The position numbers and the translations under genes are program-made. 7,534 nt of DNA. It comes from Patescibacteria group bacterium (GTDB lineage Bacteria > Patescibacteriota > Kazan-3B-28). Below, piece by piece: positions 1 to 6,797 of the stretch. The notes beneath the pieces were generated by a model that saw only the letters and a program-made list of their open reading frames with translations, was not told where the DNA came from and made no database searches. How positions within the stretch are numbered: position 1 is the stretch's first letter; the number at the start of each line of letters is the position of its first letter. Location of the stretch: positions 1 to 7,534 of the forward strand of contig JAKLDB010000024.1 in NCBI GenBank assembly GCA_022703745.1. The letters are read 5' to 3'.

Positions 1-59
1 CGCCGCGCCCTTTCTTGGCCTGCCTTGGGCTCAAAAAGTTAATGGAGGTATTTAACTTG
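1..59. repeat. Left copy of a perfect 59-bp inverted repeat
   Basis: Bases 1-59 are the exact reverse complement of 2752-2810; identity stops at base 60 on the inner side. On the outer side the window ends, so the repeat may be longer. The copy contains the TAA stop (52-54) of the last gene of the enclosed operon. Its GC-rich outer part (CGCCGCGCCC) contrasts with the AT-rich inner part. Inside it, AAGTTAA (36-42) and TTAACTT (52-58) are inverted 7-bp arms around a 9-bp centre. The sequence shows the repeat directly; whether it is a mobile-element end, an inversion site or a dispersed repeat is inference. Confidence 0.95.
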
Positions 60-852
60 GGGTGTACCCCAAGATCATTTTTGCGTCCTCGGTACTAACT
101 AGAAATTTGGGGCGGTCAAAGATAGCATGATACATCGTCTCTCCGTCTGGGAACGAAACTATGAAGTTATACTTAGCCTTGTCTATGACAACTTCAGCTC
201 CACCGGCCTCCGCTTTATCGGTAGCGGATATAAGGTAAGCATTTGGATATTTCTTAAAAAACTCCTTTGTCTTTTCGCTTGTATAAATCATAAGATCGCG
301 AATATACACCAAAATCAGCTCCGAATAATTTTTCCCACTAAGACTTTTGTCTATTCTGCTGGGGTCGAAGTCTCGAATTTCTAGATTCTCTTGTTGCATC
401 CGTTCAAAATCAAAATGTTCTTTAATTTGGAAATCGTACGAGTAATGATTCGGAGTCAGTTGAAGCTGCTTTTCAGTCATAACTTCAGCGGGAGCCTCCT
501 TAGGTGCAATCATAATCGCCGTATCACAAGATGTCTCTTTCCGAGGCACTACCAAAAAGAGATCGCCCCCATCCTTAAACCTTGTTTCGAGATACTTTAG
601 AAATATTGTCGTAATAAAAAGCTCTTTGACCTTTTGGCCGTTAATAGTTTTTCCGGCCATATCTACTTGGTCGTGGTCAGTGAGAGTAAAAATTGCATCA
701 GTTAAGTTTTGAGCAGTAGCTTCGATGGCAACTACACCCTGACTTCTTGCTCTATATTGTAAAGCTGCCCGAAAGATTTCATCCCAAACTTCTTGGGCTG
801 AACCCTCATTATCGAGCTTATAGTTGAATACAATCTGCCATTCAGTTTTCAC
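52..852 (-). CDS. Hypothetical soluble protein, last gene of the XRE-headed operon
   Basis: I do not recognise this 266-residue protein. It is rich in charged residues, has no signal peptide or clear membrane helix, and looks cytoplasmic. Short hydrophobic strands (98-102, 111-116, 219-222, 229-233) alternate with charged helices, suggesting an alpha/beta fold. An amphipathic stretch at 176-200 includes the run IRDLMIYTSEK. No catalytic motif of a family I know is visible. The start is GTG (850-852); there is no in-frame ATG until residue 65 and no good ribosome binding site. The gap from the preceding gene is 17 bases, so it is probably co-transcribed. The stop codon lies inside the left 59-bp inverted repeat, and the last codons overlap a 7-bp hairpin (56-73). 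Confidence is high that it is a gene and nil for function. Confidence 0.85.
   Translation of the reverse strand: MKTEWQIVFNYKLDNEGSAQEVWDEIFRAALQYRARSQGVVAIEATAQNLTDAIFTLTDHDQVDMAGKTINGQKVKELFITTIFLKYLETRFKDGGDLFLVVPRKETSCDTAIMIAPKEAPAEVMTEKQLQLTPNHYSYDFQIKEHFDFERMQQENLEIRDFDPSRIDKSLSGKNYSELILVYIRDLMIYTSEKTKEFFKKYPNAYLISATDKAEAGGAEVVIDKAKYNFIVSFPDGETMYHAIFDRPKFLVSTEDAKMILGYTPS
56..73 (-). terminator. Possible weak terminator hairpin at the end of the operon
   Basis: CTTGGGG (56-62) and CCCCAAG (67-73) form a perfect 7-bp stem with a 4-base loop. On the minus strand the hairpin overlaps the last codons of the 266-residue gene and is followed by TTAAATA, a poor U-tract. It crosses the inner edge of the inverted repeat at base 59. 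The stem is seen; a terminator role is a guess. Confidence 0.3.
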
Positions 853-869
853 TTGTTTATAGTTAGATC

Positions 870-1604
870 TTATCCTATTGGATTAGTTTGGTTCTCCGCC
901 AACACTCTATTGGCAAGAGAATTTAACTCAAGCGCACCCCTAGTGGTCTGGCACTCATCCAAAAATCCTAGGATACATTTAGACAGTAACTTGCGCCCTT
1001 TAGGTGAAAGTTTGTCTGTAACAACTTTGTACATCATACCCAAAGTAACCGGGAGCAGAATGATGTCATAGCCAAGTGACATGTAGAACCAGTCATAGAG
1101 GTGACCACTAGCTTCAGAAATGTAAAAATCATATTTAGCCAAAGTTCTCCCTCGATACACCTCAACTTTATAATCTAGAGGCGGCAATCCAAAAGGAGCC
1201 GTGGGGAGATTATATCCAGAAGAGAAAGTACTGACGATAGCCTCCCTTTCTGTTTCCGACACGGCATGTTTAGTAACCTCGGTGTAGAGCAAAAATGGTA
1301 AAAGAGGGTTTTCGTCACTACGGGTTACTGAATCGTTTAAAACTCCAGCCACTGTTCCTTTCTGTCTGTCATCGGCTATTAGAAAATAGCGAGCTAGAAA
1401 TAAAATAAATGATGCGACAAGAAGGTTGTCGTCAACCTCTCTAGATGTCTTAATTTCGAGATAACAATCGCCCATCCGGCCGGATGGATTTGTTGAGTAT
1501 TTCCAACACCACTCAATGAGGTTGTTCTTGTGTCGAGAAAGATTGGACAAGCCCACGATGGGCGCAAGAAGTAGGGCTAAAATATTTTTCACTAGAGCTC
1601 CCAT
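870..1604 (-). CDS. Hypothetical protein with hydrophobic segments
   Basis: This 244-residue protein is not recognised. Hydrophobic stretches lie at residues 4-20 (an N-terminal anchor or uncleaved signal), about 60-77 and about 175-193, so membrane association is likely. Between them are polar regions with several aromatic residues (WCWKYS near 32, YDWFYMS near 170). Four cysteines are scattered (33, 47, 210, 218) without a zinc-ribbon spacing. The ATG at 1602-1604 lies 2 bases after the upstream gene's stop codon. An in-frame GTG at 1590-1592 (residue 5) is a real alternative because GGGAG sits 5 bases before it, giving a 240-residue protein starting at the hydrophobic helix. The 2-base and 17-base gaps on either side indicate operon membership. 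Confidence 0.82.
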   Translation of the reverse strand: MGALVKNILALLLAPIVGLSNLSRHKNNLIEWCWKYSTNPSGRMGDCYLEIKTSREVDDNLLVASFILFLARYFLIADDRQKGTVAGVLNDSVTRSDENPLLPFLLYTEVTKHAVSETEREAIVSTFSSGYNLPTAPFGLPPLDYKVEVYRGRTLAKYDFYISEASGHLYDWFYMSLGYDIILLPVTLGMMYKVVTDKLSPKGRKLLSKCILGFLDECQTTRGALELNSLANRVLAENQTNPIG

Positions 1605-1606
1605 AA

Positions 1607-2008
1607 TTAGTTTTCTATTTGAGTATGATATCCTTTTCGCACCATTTTTATAATCATATGGCGTATTCGAAATAAATGAATTGCATCGTTAGTCGCATAG
1701 AACCATAGTATTAGACCTGGCCACATGGTTATTGTCTCGCTGTTAGCATTGGCTAACAGATACAACACAAACAGAATAATACCCTTAACCACAGACCCAT
1801 TAAGAATCTGATACCAACCCACAAAGAAAGTAGATGTTAATACTGGGCCAAGATACTGCCAAAAGGAAGGTAGGATCTCGGTTTGTTCTTTTGTAAGATT
1901 AAGTTCTTTTATCTTGCGACGGTCATAAAAGTGTGCCCATCCTGCCCAGATAGTCACAATAAACACCTCAAGCCCAATCAATATCAGTAATCTATTTAAG
2001 TCACTCAT
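1607..2008 (-). CDS. Small membrane protein, faintly TM2-like
   Basis: The 133 residues contain about three membrane helices: 6-24, roughly 54-85 (possibly two short ones) and 94-112, followed by a basic C-terminal tail (RIRHMIIKMVRKG). The central pattern, a tyrosine and glycine before KGIILF (75-80), then P97 and an aromatic-rich segment ending in NDAIHLF (107-113), recalls TM2/DUF5683-type small membrane proteins, which share a G-x-KG helix start and a W...DA second helix. The match is partial and I would not assert membership. It starts at ATG 10 bases after the 149-residue gene and ends 2 bases before the 244-residue gene. It may anchor the products of its neighbours at the membrane; that is inference from the operon layout only. 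Confidence 0.83.
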   Translation of the reverse strand: MSDLNRLLILIGLEVFIVTIWAGWAHFYDRRKIKELNLTKEQTEILPSFWQYLGPVLTSTFFVGWYQILNGSVVKGIILFVLYLLANANSETITMWPGLILWFYATNDAIHLFRIRHMIIKMVRKGYHTQIEN

Positions 2009-2018
2009 GAATAGATAT

Positions 2019-2468
2019 TTATAATTCTATCTCTGGCCACGACTTTCGGGCAGCCTTAAAGGGTATCTCATGCGGTGGGAGAGTTTTTAAGTATTCGAAT
2101 ACATCCTTATCCCAAACCATAACCCGCAGTCTCGTTAGCAACGGTGATATTAAACGAGTAAGCAAGTGCTTTCGGGATAATGACCAAACAATGAATACAG
2201 ATTCGTGCTCTCTTTTCTCTTGGAACGCTCTCCATAGATTCAAAAAGTCTGCTCGGTTTACAATTGCTCCCGAAGCCACACCTTCCCAAGCATCCGATTC
2301 TAAGCCAATTGTTGCGTAAGGAGTAAATTTATCACCTATCTCGACTACCTGATCATCCTCAACCTTAGCGGCTAAGGGAGTCAGACGCGTTACACGACAA
2401 ACTCGCTCTTCAACGATTTTCCAATCGCCATCTCGAAGCAGGAATAAATCGTTTTCTTCGGTAGCCAT
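2019..2468 (-). CDS. Hypothetical 149-residue protein, second gene of the operon
   Basis: No family is recognised. The protein looks soluble. The N-terminal half (residues 8-70) is strand-rich and acidic. The middle has an amphipathic helix (72-86), then VFIVWSLSRKHLLTRL (91-106), a strand followed by a basic helix, and a C-terminal part with conspicuous tryptophans (95, 119, 144). The sequence RKHLLTRLISPLLTRLR contains a near repeat of LLTRL. The alternation of hydrophobic strand and charged helix in the second half could be a small alpha/beta domain. The ATG lies 2 bases after the stop codon of the XRE regulator, so the two are probably translationally coupled. This resembles regulator-plus-effector pairs such as toxin-antitoxin modules, but nothing in the sequence shows toxicity. 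Confidence 0.83.
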   Translation of the reverse strand: MATEENDLFLLRDGDWKIVEERVCRVTRLTPLAAKVEDDQVVEIGDKFTPYATIGLESDAWEGVASGAIVNRADFLNLWRAFQEKREHESVFIVWSLSRKHLLTRLISPLLTRLRVMVWDKDVFEYLKTLPPHEIPFKAARKSWPEIEL

Positions 2469-2470
2469 AC

Positions 2471-2692
2471 TTATTTGATGAAATAGTCTATTTTTTTACC
2501 GTACAATTTAGCAAATACCTGAAGCTCAACAATATCTACCCTCTGTTGTCCAGATTCCACATTGGAAATATGGGATTGAGGACGGTCTAGTTTCTTAGCT
2601 ACCTGAACTTGTGTTAGACCTGCTTCGAGTCGAGCTTGCCGGAGGCGTTCGACAAAGTAAGCGTACTCTTTTGTATGAATAGACTTAACCAT
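2471..2692 (-). CDS. XRE-family helix-turn-helix transcriptional regulator
   Basis: This 73-residue protein is a single Cro/C1-type DNA-binding domain (PF01381-like) spanning roughly residues 14-68. The diagnostic pattern is clear: RLRQARLEAGLTQ (16-28) forms helix 1 and the start of helix 2, VAKKLDRPQS (31-40) leads into recognition helix QSHISNVESG (39-48), and VDIVELQVFAKLYG (52-65) forms the closing helices. There is no ligand-binding or protease domain. Small stand-alone proteins of this type usually repress their own promoter and often head toxin-antitoxin, phage or defence operons. It is the first gene of a five-gene operon. The upstream 60 bases contain a direct repeat (TATCCAAA twice, 15 bp apart) that could be its operator. 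The ATG (2690-2692) lies in CCATATGG without a Shine-Dalgarno site. Confidence 0.95.
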   Translation of the reverse strand: MVKSIHTKEYAYFVERLRQARLEAGLTQVQVAKKLDRPQSHISNVESGQQRVDIVELQVFAKLYGKKIDYFIK

Positions 2693-2706
2693 ATGGTATC
2701 AGCATG

Positions 2707-2729
2707 TATCCAAATTTTCAATATCCAAA
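2707..2729. promoter_or_regulatory. Candidate operator: two direct TATCCAAA repeats
   Basis: TATCCAAA occurs at 2707-2714 and 2722-2729, 15 bp centre to centre, between the start codon of the XRE regulator and its candidate -10 box. An imperfect palindrome with ATATC (2721-2725) and GATAT (2735-2739) overlaps the second copy. The position just downstream of a likely transcription start suits autorepression. The repeats are seen; binding by the regulator is inferred. Confidence 0.4.
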
Positions 2730-2743
2730 CTTTAGATATTTAT

Positions 2744-2772
2744 AGTATAATCAAGTTAAATACCTCCATTAA
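2744..2772 (-). promoter_or_regulatory. Candidate promoter of the XRE-headed operon
   Basis: On the minus strand TATACT (2744-2749) is a good -10 box, 17 bases from TTAATG (2767-2772), a poor -35 box. Transcription would start near 2737, giving a leader of about 45 nt. The -35 box lies inside the right inverted repeat and the -10 box just outside it, so the repeat edge cuts through the promoter. Confidence 0.4.
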
Positions 2773-2810
2773 CTTTTTGAGCCCAAGGCAGGCCAAGAAA
2801 GGGCGCGGCG
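2752..2810. repeat. Right copy of the perfect 59-bp inverted repeat
   Basis: Bases 2752-2810 match the reverse complement of 1-59 at every position; 2751 and 60 differ, so the inner edge is sharp. The copy lies directly upstream of the XRE operon promoter. Its outer, GC-rich end runs straight into a hairpin arm (2803-2813). The inverted arms AAGTTAA and TTAACTT recur here at 2753-2759 and 2769-2775. Confidence 0.95.
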
Positions 2811-2844
2811 GGATTCCTCCCCCCACCCCTCCTTCCCGCCGCGC
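2803..2844. repeat. GC-rich 11-bp inverted repeat with a purine/pyrimidine-biased loop
   Basis: GCGCGGCGGGA (2803-2813) pairs perfectly with TCCCGCCGCGC (2834-2844). The 20-base interval between them is almost all pyrimidine on the plus strand (C-runs of 6, 4 and 2) and correspondingly G-rich on the minus strand. The left arm overlaps the end of the 59-bp repeat. The block is far richer in GC than the surrounding AT-rich DNA. No coding function is supported. Confidence 0.75.
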
Positions 2845-2944
2845 AGAGAGGGTTACGCCGAGCGGAGCGAGGCGTTTCCTTAGTCAGGGTTCTGCTGGAA
2901 GTGAGTTCGAACTTTTTCGTAAAGACACCACCAAAGACAATTAG
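2845..2944. other. Non-coding spacer with a second small hairpin and a palindrome
   Basis: ACGCC and GGCGT (2855-2875 region) bracket an 11-base interval reading GAGCGGAGCGA. AGTTCGAACT (2904-2913) is a perfect 10-bp palindrome followed by a T-run. I see no credible gene in this stretch. It may be the outer part of a repeat or element end, which is inference. Confidence 0.5.
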
Positions 2945-2972
2945 TTGTATTTTTTCCTTCCAAGAGTATACT
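2945..2972 (+). promoter_or_regulatory. Candidate sigma-70 promoter for the 50-residue protein
   Basis: TTGTAT (2945-2950) and TATACT (2967-2972) are separated by 16 bases. Transcription would begin near 2979, giving an untranslated leader of about 55 nt before the ATG at 3034. Position and spacing fit the strong ribosome binding site downstream. Confidence 0.5.
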
Positions 2973-3018
2973 GTTGGCATCTTACTGGGGGCAGATGCTC
3001 TTTACTGTTACTGTCTTG

Positions 3019-3025
3019 AAGGAGG
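3019..3025 (+). promoter_or_regulatory. Strong Shine-Dalgarno site deciding the start of the small protein
   Basis: AAGGAGG is fully complementary to the anti-Shine-Dalgarno CCTCCTT at the 3' end of this organism's own 16S rRNA (near 3427-3433). It lies 8 bases before ATG 3034. This selects 3034 over the in-frame TTG at 2974. Confidence 0.85.
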
Positions 3026-3033
3026 CAAAAATC

Positions 3034-3186
3034 ATGACTGTCAGAGACGTTGGTGGGCTAGCGTTGGTTTTCGGTGGACTTGTATTAATCGGATTCGGCA
3101 TCTGGATAAGCAAATCAGCGACTCCCCTGTGGGGACTACTCCCGCTCTTTTGGTTTATCCAGGACTTTAGATGGACGAAGGAATAG
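3034..3186 (+). CDS. Small two-helix membrane protein (50 residues)
   Basis: The protein is almost entirely hydrophobic. Residues 6-26 form a glycine-rich helix (GGLALVFGGLVLIGFGIWI), SKSATP makes a short turn, residues 31-43 form a second helix (PLWGLLPLFWFI), and the tail QDFRWTKE is polar. This is typical of small bacterial inner-membrane proteins, but I recognise no named family. The ATG is chosen because the best ribosome binding site of the window sits 8 bases upstream. An in-frame TTG at 2974 would add 20 residues but has no such site. A promoter candidate (2945-2972) and a 12-bp hairpin (3213-3240) make it a single-gene unit, convergent with the 16S rRNA gene and pointing away from the XRE operon. 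Confidence 0.75.
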   Translation: MTVRDVGGLALVFGGLVLIGFGIWISKSATPLWGLLPLFWFIQDFRWTKE

Positions 3187-3212
3187 CCACCGGGACCAAC
3201 AGAGCCCAACAT

Positions 3213-3249
3213 TGAGCGCTAGTTATTCAACTAGCGCTCATTTAGTATA
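3213..3249 (+). terminator. 12-bp hairpin downstream of the small protein gene
   Basis: TGAGCGCTAGTT (3213-3224) and AACTAGCGCTCA (3229-3240) pair perfectly with a 4-base loop. The following plus-strand sequence TTTAGTAT is only a weak U-tract; the minus-strand side has none. It lies 26 bases after the stop codon and abuts the 16S terminator, so the two together separate convergent units. Confidence 0.7.
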
Positions 3250-3250
3250 C

Positions 3251-3280
3251 AAAAAGAAATCCCAACACCAGTCGGAATCT
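3251..3280 (-). terminator. Intrinsic terminator of the 16S rRNA transcript
   Basis: On the minus strand AGATTCCGAC (3271-3280), loop TGGT and GTTGGGATTT (3257-3266) form a 10-bp stem that includes several G-U pairs, followed by TTTCTTTTTG (about 3250-3259), a good U-tract. It lies about 145 bases after the 16S 3' end. It indicates that the transcript stops here rather than running into a 23S gene. Confidence 0.7.
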
Positions 3281-3286
3281 CATAAT

Positions 3287-3315
3287 CTCTTACAACCAGA
3301 AAGTACTTAGAGAAC
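3287..3315 (-). promoter_or_regulatory. 16S trailer arm of the pre-rRNA processing stem
   Basis: This arm is complementary to 4936-4964 in the 16S leader. Within the core, 3290-3312 pairs with 4939-4961 at 22 of 23 positions, and the one difference gives a G-U pair in RNA. Adding the flanks gives 29 continuous pairs with three G-U wobbles. Such a helix closing over 16S is the normal substrate for RNase III-type processing. Confidence 0.9.
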
Positions 3316-3423
3316 TTAATTGCGCACAAACTATTCTGCCTAACAGCGAGAACGGTTTAGGCGCAACGACCATGTTCTAATGAAGAACTGCAACAAGACT
3401 TTCATCTTGTCAGTGATCTCCCT

Positions 3424-4888
<1,465 letters not shown>

Positions 4889-4935
4889 AGTATATTTCAA
4901 TTCCACTTCTGGAATTTTATTTGAATTCACTATTT

Positions 4936-4964
4936 GCTCTCTAAGTACTCTCTGGTTGTAAAAG
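4936..4964 (-). promoter_or_regulatory. 16S leader arm of the pre-rRNA processing stem
   Basis: This is the partner of 3287-3315, located about 50 bases upstream of the mature 16S 5' end. The one-base G/A difference in the core and the other non-Watson-Crick positions are all G-U compatible, indicating that pairing is maintained by selection. The 4889-4935 stretch between it and the gene is AT-rich and holds a hairpin formed by ATTCCA and TGGAAT. Confidence 0.9.
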
Positions 4965-5014
4965 GACTTATTAGGAGCTGCCTCAAAGCCCTTGGGAGAG
5001 GTAAATAAAAGATA

Positions 5015-5033
5015 GACTCCGGCAACCGGAATC
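5015..5033 (-). promoter_or_regulatory. 16S leader hairpin followed by a U-rich stretch
   Basis: On the minus strand GATTCCGG, loop TTG and CCGGAGTC form an 8-bp stem with one G-U pair. TATCTTTTATTT follows. The form resembles a weak terminator, as in leaders subject to antitermination, but it could be a simple leader fold. I did not find a convincing boxA for NusB. Confidence 0.5.
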
Positions 5034-5088
5034 CCTTTAGCTTTTATAGCCTCGACCTAGCTTTAAAATTAATGCAACTCTAGTGAGT

Positions 5089-5117
5089 ATTCTAGAACAC
5101 CCCACGTTCCCTGTCAA
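5089..5117 (-). promoter_or_regulatory. 16S rRNA promoter (sigma-70 type)
   Basis: A consensus TTGACA -35 box (5112-5117) lies exactly 17 bases from TAGAAT (5089-5094), which matches TATAAT at 5 of 6 positions. Transcription would start near 5084, giving a leader of about 195 nt. The -35 box begins 18 bases after the stop codon of the glycosyltransferase gene, leaving no room for an intrinsic terminator between them. Confidence 0.85.
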
Positions 5118-5135
5118 TAGATAAAAACATCCTAT

Positions 5136-6794
5136 CTAAGCCGTCTTAGAAACAACCGTCCCATCTACCGCAGAAGGAGCTATTTCTGTCTTCCTCTCCT
5201 TATGAGTAACCTGGAAACCAAGATACTTACCCAGCATCAATCTAGTCTCTGCCTCAATAGCAGGAATTGAACCAAAAATAATACCAGAAATAGGAACTAG
5301 CACCCATTGAAGAATCATCTCCACCACCCTTGTTTTGCCATACTTTGCTGGACGAGGTGGTAAAAGTTGGAAGGAAATAATGGTTGAGACAACAATTCCC
5401 AACCAAGTGATACTAAGCAAATCTCTCGCTAATACCGGCAAATGATACGCCAAAATACTACTCCTAAAATCTATATTCACTAAAATCGGCAACCACCCGC
5501 CTAGAGCAATGAGCAAAGAGGAGGTCGCCCAAGAAATATGTCCTTCAAAGATTCTGAATGGATGAATAATTCTTTGATACAAAGTCATCTGGTGACGTGT
5601 ACTAAAAAACTTTTCCATTACATAAGGAAAATGTTCTATCCCCCATGCCCAACGACGCTTCTGAATATATTGCGCCTTTAAAGTCCCCCAGTAAGTCTTC
5701 CCTAATACTGCATCCATTGAAACGGGTGTAAAAATAGGAACAACCTTGTGGTTACCGTTGTATTGGTAGTATGCACGATAGAATTGTTTGGAATCTTCCG
5801 ACACCACACTTCTATCCCAAAAATCTATATCCACCAGAGTCTTCAAACTCATTGCTTGAGATGAAAAATTAACCAGTCGATACGGCCTAGTAGATTCAAT
5901 CATCTGCCAATAGGATGAACCAAAGGCTACCAATCGATTAATCGCTGGCACATCCCAAATATTATTGCTGAAGAGAGGAATAGGCTGATAACTCCTAAAC
6001 GTCCTATCTGGATACAAAACGTAGTTGTATGCAACATTGGCAAAGTACTGCCGACTTGCTAAAGTGTCCGCATCAAAACAAGAAACAATAACATCATCGT
6101 ACTTTATGCCTCTCTCATCTACATATCCCTGCAAAATCTTTCCCGCATAGTAAGTATTAGCCCCTTTTGCCTTCAACTCTCCCACAATACCGTCAGGATG
6201 AGTAGAGACTATTATATCCATGAAAACACCAGCAAACTTCTCTCTGATCTTTCGTGCTACTTCTTGGGCAGGCTCTCCTGCTCTCTCTTCTAAAGCCAAA
6301 ACAACCAATATCTTGTCCTTTGGGTAATTACTTTCCAAACAAGAACGAACCGATGCCTCCACTACCTCGTAACTTTCCTTATATATGGCATAGATCACAA
6401 CATGAGCAATATCCTGCCATTTCTTTTGTTGTTCTGGGAAATCTTTAATTTTTTCTACCTGTTCCCACTCTTCTTTTAATTTTCTAGCTTCAAATCCTCG
6501 CGCCAGAAGATATTGGCGCATAAGAGAATCAGATAAGCTATCCAAATCTTCCGTCTGATGCAACCTAGCAAGCCAGTCGATCCGCATCGCCCTCTTCATA
6601 TGCATATACCCGAATACTAGATGGCCCCCCATCAGAAGAGCCTTGGTCAGCCAATAGGTATCGAAAACAATAATAAAGTAGGCTACTCCTGCTGGCCAAA
6701 TCCAAGCAAAAATAAATGGCAAAAGTAAAACAGTCCAGGTGGTTGCACCTGGTAGAATCTCAAAAAACCTATATATCCTTCTACTGAATACCAT
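5136..6794 (-). CDS. Membrane-embedded processive GT2 glycosyltransferase
   Basis: This 552-residue protein transfers sugars from nucleotide donors to a growing glycan at the inner membrane. Two N-terminal helices (about 19-45 and 48-64) and a charged linker precede the GT-A domain (about 128-395). The domain opens with HVVIYAIYKESYEVVEASVRS, the usual start of GT2 enzymes. Catalytic motifs are in order: DAD (241-243) for the metal and nucleotide-sugar, SED (332-334) as the base region, and QKRRW (378-382), the Q-x-x-RW signature of processive synthases. C-terminal helices lie at about 420-440, 455-478 and 491-513. The tail KYLGFQVTHK resembles that of cellulose-synthase-like enzymes. The product cannot be read from sequence. 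A weak AGGA site (6804-6807) lies 9 bases before the ATG, and the gene follows a small membrane protein by 3 bases. Confidence 0.93.
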   Translation of the reverse strand: MVFSRRIYRFFEILPGATTWTVLLLPFIFAWIWPAGVAYFIIVFDTYWLTKALLMGGHLVFGYMHMKRAMRIDWLARLHQTEDLDSLSDSLMRQYLLARGFEARKLKEEWEQVEKIKDFPEQQKKWQDIAHVVIYAIYKESYEVVEASVRSCLESNYPKDKILVVLALEERAGEPAQEVARKIREKFAGVFMDIIVSTHPDGIVGELKAKGANTYYAGKILQGYVDERGIKYDDVIVSCFDADTLASRQYFANVAYNYVLYPDRTFRSYQPIPLFSNNIWDVPAINRLVAFGSSYWQMIESTRPYRLVNFSSQAMSLKTLVDIDFWDRSVVSEDSKQFYRAYYQYNGNHKVVPIFTPVSMDAVLGKTYWGTLKAQYIQKRRWAWGIEHFPYVMEKFFSTRHQMTLYQRIIHPFRIFEGHISWATSSLLIALGGWLPILVNIDFRSSILAYHLPVLARDLLSITWLGIVVSTIISFQLLPPRPAKYGKTRVVEMILQWVLVPISGIIFGSIPAIEAETRLMLGKYLGFQVTHKERKTEIAPSAVDGTVVSKTA

Positions 6795-6797
6795 AAT

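Noticed and set aside
127..600. Plus-strand frames opposite the 266-residue gene
   Set aside because: They are antisense shadows of a longer frame that fits the operon; no ribosome site or recognisable protein.
2752..2850. SRP RNA or tmRNA in the GC-rich structured block
   Set aside because: The conserved SRP tetraloop motif and the tmRNA tRNA-like ends are absent.
2756..2980. A 74-codon minus-strand frame through the GC-rich block and the inverted repeat
   Set aside because: Its composition (runs of R, G, P, A) follows from the GC-rich repeat, it lacks a ribosome site, and it overlaps the promoter region of the XRE operon and the plus-strand promoter.
2901..3212. Other frames overlapping the 50-residue protein on both strands
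   Set aside because: The frame starting at 3034 has the strong Shine-Dalgarno site and membrane-protein character; the others have neither.
3187..3423. A tRNA or the start of 23S rRNA downstream of 16S
   Set aside because: No cloverleaf with a GGTTCGA-type arm or 23S start was found; the stretch is explained by two terminators, a processing arm and small hairpins.
5136..6794. Recoded TGA (glycine or tryptophan) as in some Patescibacteria or mycoplasmas
   Set aside because: Long genes are open with TGA as stop, glycine uses GGN and tryptophan uses TGG, so the standard bacterial code suffices.
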